Positions 12,350 through 23,810 of a DNA stretch of 64,000 nt are shown piece after piece. The stretch covers positions 20,448,501 to 20,512,500 of the forward strand of contig JAZHRO010000036.1 of assembly GCA_037157565.1 (NCBI GenBank), read 5' to 3'. Every line of letters begins with the position of its first letter. Position 1 is the stretch's first letter. The notes beneath the pieces are model-generated. The model was not told the DNA's origin. It worked only from the letters and a program-made list of their open reading frames with translations, and made no database searches. The translations under genes and the position numbers were made by a program. The stretch is from Thalassia testudinum. Taxonomy: Eukaryota > Streptophyta > Magnoliopsida > Alismatales > Hydrocharitaceae.

Positions 12350-14400
12350 ATGGCTGAACCTAGGGTACATGAGGTTGAGGACCAACCCCTACCAGACACA
12401 ATGGCCATCATCCAAGCCCAGATTAACGCAAACCACCAGCTTCAGCAACAACAGATCCACACTATCATGCAAGCCATACACCGGTTGCAAAACCCACAAG
12501 GGCAACCACCACAACCTTTCCAAGGCCCACATGGGCAACAACCACCTGATCTACCACAATTCCACGACCAACCTAGGCCTCTCTGTGACTTCTACAATCC
12601 TTCCGTTATTCGAGTTGAGCCGCACCTTAGGATCCCCGAAGGGGGAGATGATTTTGAGGTAAAACCAAATGTTGAGTTTGATTCAGAGCCATTTCTATGG
12701 AAGCTCAAATGAGGACCCCTTCCAGCACCTAGAGGATCTTGACTGGATATCACGAACTGTGAAACTTAGGAACATTAGCCTTGACATTGTTTTGATTAAG
12801 ATGTTCCCCTTCTCACTGAGAGACAAGGCATCTCACTGGCTTAGAACCCTAGGTAGACCCATCACCAGCTGGGAAGAATTGAGGCATGCATTTCTAAAGA
12901 AATTCTTCCCCATAGGAAAGACCAATGCCCTTAGAAGAGCCATTACTACCTTTACACTCCAAGGTGGGGAACAGTTCCATGAGGCATGGGAAAGATTTAA
13001 TGAACTCTTGAGGAAATGGCCACACCATGAAGTACCAAGGTGGAAATTGGCCTAGATCTTCTACCACGGTCTGGATAGCAACCTACGGAACTTCGTCGAT
13101 GCCTCATGTGGGGGAACTTCCAGAACAAAGATGAGGAGAGCGTGTCTGTGCTCTTTGAGTCTATGAATGAAAATTCGCTCAACAATGCCTCCATGACCTA
13201 GTTTAACTGATCCAGTCAACCCCATGGTGGGATTTATGAGATACAAGCAAATTCTAGAAAGGTTGACATGGACATCATTGACAAGAAATTAGATTCATTG
13301 GAATTGGTGGATAAAAAGATTGATGAGCTACTGAACCAGACCACGAACCCATTACAGACCTTCTCCCTAGCAAAGGGAGCTCACAATGTTAACCTGGTCC
13401 AGGCCTTAAGCCAACTGAACCTGGAACAACCCCTGACCACGTTCCAGGGAGGAACCTTTGCTCCCTCAACCCTTGATTGCTCCCTTCCCTCCAAATCGAC
13501 ATCTGCTATCCTTGATGATGTACAAGCTGTCCAAGGTTATGCTAAACCTGACCCTTTCTCCAACACTTACAACACTGGCTGGCATAATCACCCCACTTTG
13601 GTTGGGTAAACCAGAAACCACCTCAATTCCAGAACAAACGCAATCCAAACTAGCAGCCAAACTTGCCCCCTATGAACAAGGACCACCAGTTAGACCCCCA
13701 TGCAGTCAGAATAGGGAGGCCCCTCCCCCGCAAAACCAAATGGACACCCTGATAAAGATGATGGATAAAATGAACCAGAAACATCAGGAGAAAATGGCCT
13801 TAGTAAAGGGACAGTTAAGCCAACTTTTGGATTGTAAACAACAAGGATCCCTACCTTCCCAGCCACAACCGAACCCGCGAAACATGATTAACAAAGGCCC
13901 CAATACGCAAGGGTTCCAAGGCAATCCCGGGCAGGCTCACATGGTCCAGCCAGCCCCACCCCATGGGTTCGGTGCTTCTTTATCCTCTTCTTCTCAAGGA
14001 TCAACCCATGGTCCCAATGCCTTTGTGAATGCGGTAACCTTGAGACGCAGCACCAAAACCCAAGATCCCAAATGGCTGACTCTTCCCGAGACTTCACCAA
14101 CTGAAATACCCAACTCAGAAGAGGCAATGGAAAAATCTAAGGACCCAGAAACAGACCTATCCATGTTCAGACACCCTATGCCGAGGCCTTGGAAACAATC
14201 AAGAGGAAAGAAAAGTGTTCTAGAAACTGAGGAGCTTTTAGAGATCTTTAAGCAGGTTCAGATTAATATTCTGCTCCTCGAAGCCATTAAGTACATCCCT
14301 ACTTATGCCAGGTTTTTAATGGATGCCAGTACACCTAAACATAAGCCAAGACCTCAAGCACCTAGGAAGGTTGTTCTCTTCGAGCAAGCAAGTTTGGTAA
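12350..14400 (+). pseudogene. gag: Athila gag of element A, broken
   Basis: Capsid polyprotein that would form the virus-like particle. The start is the ATG at 12350 (MAEPRVHEVE), followed by a Gln-rich N-terminus. The conserved retrotransposon gag core follows at about 12710-13055: EDPFQHLEDL, FPFSLRDKASHWL, SWEELRHAFLKKFFP and the ERFNELLRKWPHH motif. Breaks: a frameshift near 12665, a TAG at 13053 exactly where family members have Gln before IFYHGL, a frameshift near 13100, a stop at 13607, then a shift into the frame of the 13458-14810 ORF. The C-terminal part is Gln/Pro-rich with the NTYNTGWHNHP block at about 13560. No CCHC knuckle is seen. It cannot make a full Gag. Confidence 0.85.
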
Positions 14401-14810
14401 TGTCAAGCAACCTTCCGCTCAAGCAAACTGACCCAGGAGCACCCCTGATATCTTGCAATGTCGGGGACATGACATTTGATAGAGCCCTCCTAAACTTAGG
14501 TGCTTCCATCAATCTGATTCTAACAACCCTGTACCACCAATTTGGTTTTGGAGATTTGACACCCACACCTGTCACCATCCAGCTGGCTGATAGATCTGTG
14601 AAGACCTTGAACGGGGTTGTCGAGGACATGATTGTGTGGGTCAAGGACTTCTATTTCCCGGTCGACTTCTTGGTGCTCAACATGGAAGTCCCTGAAAAAC
14701 TACAGAACACACCCATAATCTTAGGTAGACCTTTTTTAACAACGGCTAAGGCGAACATCAATTGTGACACGGGATGTATGGAAATCACCTTTGGAAATAA
14801 GAAAATGTAG
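14401..14810 (+). pseudogene. Aspartic protease of element A, catalytic Asp lost
   Basis: Retropepsin-like domain that cleaves the Gag-Pol polyprotein. Visible blocks in order: APLISCNVGD (about 14440), LLNLGASINL (about 14485), VPEKLQNTPIILGRPFL (about 14690). The active-site triad, normally Asp-(Leu/Ser)-Gly-Ala, reads Asn-Leu-Gly-Ala, a GAC to AAC change, so it should be inactive. Element E keeps Asp at the same place. It lies in the same ORF as the gag tail and ends at a TAG (14808). Confidence 0.85.
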
Positions 14811-15290
14811 TTGGACATCTTCCAGGCGACCAAGTCTTTTGATTGTGATTGTGTTGAGGAACATGATCCCATGGAACCTTTGGTTGAGGAATGCCTCACC
14901 CTTAGTTTTGTCTCTGACCACCAATCCTGTAATGACTGTGTTGACTCACCACCATTGCTGGCCATGGACCTCTATAGGGCTAATTACCATCAAACAACAC
15001 CATTTGAGGAGATTGATGTTGATCAACTCCTACCTTTCCCTTTCCCGTCTACTATTGTTCCACCTGCACCCGAACTAAAGCCACTACCTGAGAATCTCAA
15101 GTATGTCTTCCTGGGACCTGACCAGACCTTCCCTGTGATTATTAACTCTCATCTAACCAAGGATCAGGAACTCAGGTTGACCGCGACCCTTTCGGAACAT
15201 CGGGCCACCATTGGATGGACCATTTCAGACTTGAGAGGAATTAGCCCTGCCAATTGCACACATAAGATTTATCTGGAAGACGAGGCATGA
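14811..15290 (+). pseudogene. Protease-RT linker of element A
   Basis: Continues in the protease frame after the TAG at 14808. It is acidic and rich in Cys and Pro. The end (about 15180-15270: ATLSEHRATIGWTISDLRGI) matches the usual block just before the RT in Athila and other gypsy elements. It stops at TGA 15288. No enzymatic motif. Confidence 0.75.
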
Positions 15291-16166
15291 CCTTCCCACC
15301 AGATGTAGAGACGGTTAAACCCAAATATGCGGGAGGTCGTTAAGAAAGAAATTATCAAGTGGCTTGACGCCGACATCATCTACCCCATCTCTGATAGCCC
15401 CTGGGTAAGCCCTACTCAAGTGGTTCCAAAGAAAGCAGGGCTCACCGTTGTTACCAATGAGCATGGAGAATCCATCCCCACCCACACCACCACCGGATGG
15501 GGAGTGTGTATTGATTACAAGAAACTCAATGAAGCAACCAAGAAGGACCATTTTCCCTTGCCATTGATTGGCTAGATCCTTGAATGATTGGCAGGGCAAA
15601 AGTATTTTTGCTTCCTGGATGGATATTTAGGATATAACCAAGTTGCAATTGCTCCTGAAGATCAAGAGAAGACCACATTCACTTGCCCGTACGGCATGTT
15701 TGCATTCCGTCGAATGCCGTTCGGGTTATGCAACGCACCTGCTACCTTTCAGCATTGCATGCTAGCCATATTTTCAAAAATGGTGGGTGAATACTTGGAG
15801 GTATTTATGGATGATTTCTCTGTATTTGGGAATCCATTCGACCACTATTTGAGCAACTTGGAGAAAATCCTAAAACGATGTATCGAAGTTAATTTAGTGT
15901 TAAGTTGGGAAAAGAGCCACTTTATGGTTCAAGAAGGAATCATCCTCGGTCACATCGTATCGCATAGGGGCATTGAGGTGGATCGGGCTAAGGTTGATTT
16001 GATTTCCAAACTTCCTCCCCTTAGCTCGGTTCGGCAGATCTGTTCATTCCTGGGACATGTTGGCTTCCACCGAAGGTTCATCAAAGACTTCTCCAAGCTT
16101 TCCAAACCCTTAACCGACCTTCTGGCCAACAACACCATATTTCACATGACCTCTGATTGCATCTAG
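15291..16166 (+). pseudogene. Reverse transcriptase of element A, broken
   Basis: RNA-dependent DNA polymerase copying the element's RNA into cDNA. Motifs in order: VRKEIIKWLDADIIYPISDS-like start (15327 on), WVSPTQVVPKKAG, CIDYKKLNEATKKDHFPLP, FCFLDGYLGYNQ, FRRMPFGLCNAPATFQ, and the catalytic VFMDDFSVFG (Y/FxDD kept) at about 15805. The thumb region follows to about 16140. Frame is held but broken by TGA 15288, TAG 15573, TGA 15585 and TAG 16164. The 15573, 15585 and 16164 stops sit where Gln or Arg (CAG or CGA) is usual. Catalytic Asp residues are intact, yet no full protein can be made. Confidence 0.9.
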
Positions 16167-16620
16167 GCTCACCACACCCTCCGAGACTTAGTTTCCACAG
16201 CACCTGCACTTCAGCCCCTGGATTGGTCCCAGGACTTTGAGATTATGTGTGATGCATCAGATTTTGCCATAGGCACTGTCCTAGGACAAAGGCAAGGCAA
16301 GAAACCCATGGTGATCTACTACGGAAGCAAGACGTTGGATGAGGCCCAACGAAATTATATGGTCATAGAAAAAGAATTGCTCGCTGTAGTTTTCGAACTT
16401 GAGAAGTTCCGACCTTACCTGCTGGGATCCCACGTGACCATCTATACTGACCATTTAGCCATCCAGCACCTGTTGGCTAAAAAGGACGTGAAGCCCAGGC
16501 TCATCAGATGGATCCTGCACTTGCAGGAATTAGACCTGGAAATCTACGACAAAGCCAAATCAAAGAATGTGGTGGCTGACCACTTATCCAGACTTCACCC
16601 AGACCAATTGGACCCTCCCT
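16167..16620 (+). pseudogene. RNase H of element A
   Basis: Degrades the RNA strand of the RNA-DNA hybrid. It continues in the RT frame: EIMCDASDFAIGTVLGQ (first catalytic Asp), SKTLDEAQRNY, IEKELLAVVF (catalytic Glu), TDHLAIQHLL (third Asp) and the end VVADHLSRL. All acidic residues visible are kept. It is cut off from RT by TAG 16164 and from integrase by a frame change near 16620. Confidence 0.88.
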
Positions 16621-17916
16621 GCCTTTATCCGACACCTTCCCCAATGAACACATTTTGGCTATGCAAGACAAGAAACTGCCTTGGTATGCTGACTATGTCA
16701 ACTACCTAGTTGTAGGACAGGCCTCGCACAGCTGGTCCAGACAGCAACGGGATGGTTCTTGGCCGAGGCCAAGCACTATTTCTGGGATGATCCCATGCTA
16801 TTTCGCCTCTGTGCCGACCAGATCATCAAGAGGTGTATCCCCAAGAACGAAGTTCAAAGTGTGCGCTATCTTTTTTGTCATGACCAAGCTTGTGGTGGCC
16901 AATTCTTAGGAAAGAAAACAGCTGCGAAGGTTCTGCAGTCTGGATTTTATTGGCCTTCCTTATTTAAGGATGCACACAAGTTTGCCAAGACTTGCTCACG
17001 CTGCCAAACACTGGGGACCAAGACCAGTAAGGATTTGATGCCCCTCCAGCCCATTTTGATTGTCGAGATCTTCAACGTTCGGCGTATTGATTTTATGGGC
17101 CTCTTTCCACCATCCAACGGCTTTGAGTACATCCTAGTCTCTGTAGACTATGTTTCTAAATGGATTGAAGCCATCGCCACCCGCGGCCATAAGACTGTCA
17201 TGGAATTTGTTAAGCAGAACATCTTTTCCCAGTTCGGAATACCAAAGGCCATGATCAGTGATGGTGGAAGTCATTTTATTCACTCCCAATTTCGTGCCCG
17301 ACTTAGAAAATACGAGGTCAACCACCGCATTGCTACCTCGTATCATCTGCAAACAAATGGACAGAGCAAGGTCTCAAATAGACAAATCAAGAACATTTTA
17401 TAGAAGACTATGAGACCTGATAGGAAAGACTGGTCCACAAGACTGGATGATGCCCTGTGGGCATATAGGACCTCTTTCAAGACCCCGATAGGCATGTCGC
17501 CTTATTGCTTGGTCTTTGGCAAAGCCTGCCACCTTCCTGTCAAATTGGAACACCGTGCTTACTGGGCTGTCAAACACTGTAAAATGGATTCCTGGTTAGC
17601 CAGTGTGCAGAGGATGCTCCAACTCTCTGAGCTCGAAGAAATTCGTCGGGACGCCTTTGAGAGTAGTCGACAGTATAAGGAGAAAATGAAAGCTGTCCAT
17701 GACTGACTCATCCATAGAAAGACCTTTGAGCCTAACCAGCAAGTCTGGCTTTTCGATGCTCACCTAAAACTCTTTCCAGGGAAGCTTAGGTCCAAGTGGA
17801 CAGGACCATTTAGGGTGGTCAAGCCCCACTACAATGGGGCATTTGTATTCGCTGACCTGAACACTAGGCATACTTTTATAGTTAATGGCCAAAGATTGAA
17901 ACACTTCCCAGCCTAG
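16621..17916 (+). pseudogene. Integrase of element A, catalytic Glu changed to Lys
   Basis: Inserts the cDNA into the genome. The frame changes near 16620 and again near 16725. The N-terminal zinc-binding region is at about 16870-17010: a His after Cys, then GGQFLGKK where GGH is usual, then CSRCQ, so one His ligand seems lost. In the core, RRIDFMG (first Asp), MISDGGSHF (second Asp) and QTNGQSKVSNRQ, where the third acidic residue of the DDE triad is Lys (GAG to AAG). TAG at 17401 and TGA at 17704 cut the frame. The C-terminal end has the GPF-type motif LRSKWTGPFRVV (about 17790) and stops at 17914. Confidence 0.88.
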
Positions 17917-18090
17917 GTTTCCCCAAAGGAGAGTGTCACCCTCATTGATGGATGACACGAAGCACCTCCTGGCTAGAGGCGTTAAACTCAGCACTTCCTG
18001 GGAGGCAACCCAGAAGATTCAGATTGATCCAGTATTCTATGTCACTCAGGTAATATCTTTTTGAACCCCTGTTGCATCCATGTATTTGCC

Positions 18091-18130
18091 AATGAGGACA
18101 TTGTCCAACTTAAGCATGGGGAAGGGTGGT
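18091..18130 (+). other. Internal PPT-like tract, element A
   Basis: AATGAGGACATTG followed by TTAAGCATGGGGAAGGGTGG, a near copy of the true PPT context AAGCATGGGGGTA at 19291. Confidence 0.55.
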
Positions 18131-18509
18131 AAATTGCATGATCTTGAGCTCATTTAATAAGTCTGGATAGAAAAAAATAAAAAAAATTGAATTTAGGAAG
18201 AAACTTAGGCAATAGAAAATTGTCAATAGTGGCAAATAGTACGGAAAGAACTTGAACACTTAGACTTTTTAGGCCTTCAGGGTTAATTAGCCCTGATGTC
18301 CATTAAAATATGGATTTAGCTTCAAATCCTTACAACCTTAAGCTACTCTAATCCACTAACTAAATCAGGTAATAAGTATATGACTTATCAACTCAACCTC
18401 TAACTTAGAAAGACTTTGAGTCTAAGCATCTGCACACATTTTTGCACAGACTCACTCCTCGGAGATTCTGACAAAAATTGGGTAGCTAATGAACTCTCTA
18501 GTATGGTAT

Positions 18510-18741
18510 GGCTGGCAAGTTGTCATAGGTAACAACCCATTGGCAGGTTGTCCAGAGCCCAGCCACAGGACCACTTCTTCTTCATTGCCTTTAGGTAAAT
18601 TTGAGATAAGGGAAGCCACCTACCAAATAAAAAAAAAGGGAGAAAAAAAAAGAAAGCAAAGTAAACCACATTTCACCGCATGAGTACGGCTGGCAAGTGA
18701 TCGTAGGTAACAACCCATTGGTCAGTTGTCCAGAGCCCAAC
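18510..18741 (+). repeat. Twin 3' UTR module, element A
   Basis: Two copies (18510-18564 and 18688-18741) of a module reading GGCTGGCAAGT, then GGTAACAACCCATTGG, then GTTGTCCAGAGCCCA. Each has a short stem (ACAACC / GGTTGT in copy 1). The same pair occurs in elements C, D, E and G. Confidence 0.7.
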
Positions 18742-19278
18742 TTAGTAATTGCACAAAAAGAACCAAAACACTTAAGGAAGAAGCAAGGAAGTAGAGCAAG
18801 CCAGGGAGATATACCCTGGAAAAATCCTTGTGTTGACCCCAAATAAAACAAATGTAGGGAGAAAGCTACTGATCGAACAGATACACCTTTAGGCAAAACA
18901 CTTCCTCTTCCAGTCACCTAGGGGTGTAGAAACCAAAAGTATATCTAAATTACCGTTGAGTGAGTCTATCACAATCTTCACACCAAGATGCTTAGCACTT
19001 TGTGTTTTGTCTGAGTTTTGGGTGGGTTAGGTAGTCGTAAAAAGTTACCAACACACTCTTAATTCCAAAAAAATCTAAAAATAGAAAAAAAATATATATT
19101 TACAAACATTAAAGCAAGGATTCAGGCGATTCATATTTTGGCAGACAACCAGACACTGCTTAGTCTTTGTAGATTAAGATCCTAGCATATTTCCTGCTAT
19201 TGACAAGTAACGAAGTGTCAAAGTAGTTACTTCTTAAATTCTAACTGGAAATAAAGGATAGAATAAACCTTGCTAGGG

Positions 19279-19303
19279 ACTAGAAGGAGTAAGCATGGGG
19301 GTA
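19279..19303 (+). other. Polypurine tract of element A
   Basis: GACTAGAAGGAGTAAGCATG followed by GGGGTA, directly before the 3' LTR. It primes plus-strand DNA synthesis. Confidence 0.75.
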
Positions 19304-20030
19304 TGATAACACTACTTCTTTAGGTGATAATTCTGTTAAATGCGGTCCATCTTAAGAATAAAATGCACAGATAACACATCATAAATAGAATGGGAGCATT
19401 GCATGCATCATACATCAAGATTACTTATAAAAAAGTATTAATGGCCATTTGTATAAGTACTTGTCAAAGCATGCATCAGATGAGCAATCGAACCACACGG
19501 ATGGATTCAGAGCGATGAACGGTGTACAACAGACTCGAAATCGGCCAAATCTGACATCTGGTGCTCCCACAATGGGCCCAAGAAGTTCTGACCACTGATT
19601 TGATGATCAATGGCCCATGGCGAGCCACATGGCACCCGCTTGCTGCATCCAGACCACCGCCCACTCCCACCTTCACCTAGAGGACGAATCTCAGCCGTTG
19701 ATCTTCGATCGAATGGCCGAGACCACTCGCGTGCCCAATGCTCGCTACGACAATCCGCTGCGACAACGTAGTGGTCGGTGCCTCAACCTCGCAACCAGGG
19801 GTGCGGATTTGAAATGCACCGCGCAGCAAATCGAAGGTGAAGCATGCGCGGGCAAAATTGGACCATAGATCGGCGAGCGGACGGGCGCGATTGCGAGACG
19901 TGTCACCGTAGATGTGCCTTGACCAGACATGCGTGATGACGCATGCAATATGCGCCAACGCCCCACATGGAAGCGTAGCCGTCTGATCTTCGATCGGACG
20001 GCTTATGATGCGAGCATGCAGATTAGGCGT
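19304..20030 (+). repeat. 3' LTR of element A, first part
   Basis: Matches 9767-10474 of the 5' LTR from TGATAACACT on. It is broken after GGCGT (20026-20030) by insertion Z and continues at 24453. Confidence 0.88.
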
Positions 20031-20050
20031 TGATGAGTGGCTACTCATCA
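20031..20050 (+). repeat. Terminal 20-bp palindrome of Z
   Basis: TGATGAGTGGCTACTCATCA: perfect 8-bp arms with a 4-nt loop, exactly at the element's left end. Confidence 0.8.
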
Positions 20051-20806
20051 TGGCTAAAAGGCTGAAATTAAGCTAGACACTAAGCAAAACAATATCAAAT
20101 TAACATATAAAAAGGGTTAAATGTGGGAATTAAAGAAAAGACCTAAAACTTTTAACGTGTGTTAAAACTTCATAATTAGGTCACAAAAATAAGATATTCT
20201 GAAAACTAAAGAACAAATGATGATCCATGCATAAATTGAACACATAAACAAGTTTGAAAAGCCAAATCAGAAGTAAAATCAATGTCGTAAATGTTCAATT
20301 AAGCACATGTAAAAATTTGAAAGCAATTGGACATCATTTAGGCTTAGAAATAAATAGATTACAATTAGGTCCTTCATGCATTACATTTCTACCCTTCAAA
20401 ACTCCTTTTTGGACCTATTTGCAAGCCGCAGGGACCCTTTTGTAAGACTGCAGGGCCCTTCCAGCTGCTATTCTTCTCGCTTATGGGCCTGCATGCAAAT
20501 GTTCTACCCCTTCTTCTAAGGGTCCGTCTGCAAATTTCCCCTTTATTTCAACGAGAAGCTGAGTTCTTCACGCGCACTGTAGCGCGCGAAGAACACAGCG
20601 ATTCTCGACCGTCCATCGCACTTTTGATCTCGATCTGCGGCTGGATTCAAATGGAACCTTCGCGCGATTCGGTGCGTGCGTTCACCTCTCTTCCCAGATC
20701 TCATCTGACGGTCAGATCTCTCTCTTGACTCGCCGCGCGCTCTACCCATCTCATCCTCACCGCCGGCCTGATTCTGATTAACCTCACCCTTGCGGTGATC
20801 TCAGTC

Positions 20807-20830
20807 ACTGAGCTGCTATTTAAGCACCTC
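20807..20830 (+). promoter_or_regulatory. TATA-like box of Z
   Basis: TGCTATTTAAGCACC with a GC-rich, CT-rich stretch downstream. The layout matches the U3/R boundary of other LTRs here, such as A at 10608. Inferred only. Confidence 0.4.
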
Positions 20831-23132
20831 AGTGGTGTCGCGCGCAGGGGATCGCTCCCTCCTACATCTCTTAGCGATCAATTCTTCCACTCCAGTCTCT
20901 CCTCCTCATCTAGACCCTGATTTCACAGCCACCGGCTGTGGAATCATCGCCTGCTCTCGACCCTCCTCGTCGCTAAGGACCTCGTAGCACCTGAGGACGA
21001 CCCTGGAGTCTCACTAGCAGACTCTTCCCTCCGCTGGAGTCACCCTCCTCCTTTCTTCCTCCTTAGCCGCCGGCTAAGGACCCATAGGTCCCATTCTTCC
21101 TTTTAGTTTAGTTTTTAATTCTGCACAAGTAGTGTTAGATTTAGTTTGCAGTAGTTTAGAATAAATTTAGTTTTAATTGTTAGTGTTTAATGTTAGCTGT
21201 AGTTAGATTAGTCTTAGGAGTAGAATTAGTATTAGATCCCCTCCCTCACCTCCTCTGATCAGTCCAGATCAGAGGGGAAGAATCATCTGTTCACTATTCA
21301 ATTTATCTCCCTCTTCATGTTTTGTTTTTCCCATCGTCCAGATTCTGATTCTTGTTTTTTTTCCTTTTAACGACGAATTTTTCACCAATCACCCACACAT
21401 CCGGACCCAATTCCAGATCTGATGGTGTACTGCCTCAGATCTGAAATTGGCGTCACAAGCACCATTTGGGGCTTCTCACTCACCCCATTTGTGTTCACAA
21501 AAGCCCCTTTTATTTTAGATTGATTGCCTCAGTTTGTCAGATTCACTTTAACATGGGTTTTGAAGAGATTTTGCTTTCTGAAATGTCTTGACAGATCTGA
21601 CAAATTGAAGGGATTTTGGTTTTCCTTGAGGGCAAGGATTCTGAGAAGTTCTCTGGTGACAGAGAACAAATCAGAAGAGCCTTTCATGAATTTGCTTCTG
21701 CCTTGATCTGAATGCATTCGCTAGCTTTTATAAATTCCTTTAATGCATTCTTTTTTTCTGATTTGTCATTTCAGAACTGCCATACACCACCTGTTTGATA
21801 ATTATTTTTGTATGGTGATTCTCTAACCTAAGGAGTTTTCCATACTCCTTAAGGTTGCAAGAAACTGGGATTGTATGTTTTTGGTTTTAATTGATTGAGT
21901 TAAGTCTTCCTTCATGCTGTCTATGGCATTAGGAAGACTAACTCAATGCCATTTGTGTTTTGATCTGAAATGATGCTTTTGATAAGGGCTTTTCCTTGTG
22001 GGTATTTGAACTGAATTCTTATGTGATTTTCGTGAGATTTATACCCTTATCAGATTTGGATTTCAACTCTTTAATTTTTAGTTTGTTCTGAATTTTCTCT
22101 TATTCCCAGTTATACAGTAAAATGCTGCAAACTGCAGCTACATTCCCCTCTTCTCTAAATTCTCCTCTTCTCTAAATTCCCCTCTCATCTGTGAATACTT
22201 TCCCCCTCTTCAAATGGACTAACTGCAGCAGCAGTTAGCCCATTTGACAGTGGCTTAAGCCACTGACACTGCTAAAACACCCTGAACAGCACATTCTCTT
22301 CCCTCTCCATCTTCTCTGACAGTAGCTTATCTGCTGTTTAAAATGAAATAAAAACTTAATTAACCCTCATTCCCTAAATTCCTACTAAAACCTAATTATA
22401 CATACTTAATTTCACACTGTAAATATACATATCCATACTATTATAACTATAATATACAGCCTGATTATGTACGTAGACATACATAGATATACTGTAAATA
22501 CTGTACAAACTTGTACATAAATCTATATACATATGTAATCTATGTAAATATATGTATAAATACTGAACTATTATGTATGTATTTACTGATTTATGTATAT
22601 GTATATATACAGATTCATATTTACATATTTAGTAGCTATATTATAGAATAAATTAGCTAAATTAATAATTTAGAGCTATAATTAAGTAAATAAATCTATA
22701 GACTTAGGTTAACATATATAGTAAGTAATTTAAGTTAGTTAAAGTACAATTATACCTAGTATAGCTTACTGTAACTTAGTTTTATTTAAAACACCCAGAA
22801 CAGCTAGTTTAACTTAAATAAAATAGAAATAAATTCGTAAATATACAATAAAAATATGTATAAAATACTTAAGTATGTAAATTAAATCTGTATAAGGTCA
22901 ATTAGACCATTTACTAACTATTTTATAAGTAATTAACTATTTAATCACCTAAATCAACCTGTACAATCAGCCTAGTTTAGCGAATTTATTTGTATAGTAA
23001 ACATATTTAAAATTCAAAATTAATTAATCAATTATGTAGTATTATGTAAATACTTTATTAACCATATTTTATTTTATTTTATTTAATAATTTATGGCCCC
23101 CAAATCAAGGGCCAAAAGCACGAACAGACGCA

Positions 23133-23205
23133 GCTGCGCCTGATTTCCAGCGCACGATGTGGCGCTGGAATAGCACCACATCGTGTGCTGCAAGTCAAGC
23201 GCAGC
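23133..23205 (+). repeat. 30-bp inverted repeat in Z
   Basis: Left arm 23133-23162 begins GCTGCGCC and ends CGATGTGG; right arm 23176-23205 begins CCACATCG and ends GCGCAGC. They pair at 26 of 30 positions around a 13-nt loop. Confidence 0.8.
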
Positions 23206-23569
23206 CACATAAATTTAATTTGTGTCGCTTATAGGCCAGTCGTCACGGGCGCCGGGCGCCCGAAGCACTGCCTTTGCCCGATTACCCATTGAGCTCTGGT
23301 CTGAGTACTCTGTCTGATTTGCGATAAATATGTGACGTGTGTGTGTGGCCGGGGCCCCCGAGCGTGTGCGAGCATATGGCGTTGGGCTGAGGCCTGGCTC
23401 TGAGATTAAAGACATAATTAAGCCACCTAATCTGAGATTAGGGCGCGCTTAGTAGAGGTCTGGTCCCACCCATAGGGTGCTGTGTATCCCTCGAAAAGCA
23501 TGCCCGCAAACTAAACACGTTTTAAACTAATGATATTAGCCTAATCCCCTCCCCACCGCAGCCTCTGAA

Positions 23570-23810
23570 ATATGCTAAGACAGAAGAGTTAACAAAGAGA
23601 AGAACAAAGAGTTAACACGAGAGAAAAAAAAGAAAAGAGTACAAGAACAACAGAGAAAAGAACAAGAGTAATAAAAAGAGAAAGAAGAAGATGAATACTT
23701 AGAAGAAAACAGAAATATGAACACAAGAAGAACAGGAGTTAAGAATACAAAGAACAGAGACTTAATGAAGAAAGAAAGAGAAACAAAGAAAAAGAATAAG
23801 TAGTATACAT
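23570..23810 (+). repeat. Purine-rich low-complexity tract in Z
   Basis: About 240 bp almost all A and G on the plus strand, with repeated AAGAGAAGAACAAAGAG-like words. No coding content. Confidence 0.7.

Larger units (their letters stand above)
17917..19278 (+). other. 3' UTR of element A
   Basis: About 1.4 kb without coding sequence. It holds the internal PPT-like tract at 18091-18130 and the twin module at 18510-18564 and 18688-18741. There is no env-like ORF. Confidence 0.8.

Noticed and set aside
17917..19278. Possible env gene after integrase of element A
   Set aside because: Some Athila elements have an env-like ORF here, but this stretch is a UTR with modules shared with non-coding elements and no ORF longer than about 110 codons.
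22350..23090. Very low-GC stretch considered as organelle DNA or an origin
   Set aside because: No organelle gene or ordered repeats; it lies wholly inside Z and is simply low complexity.
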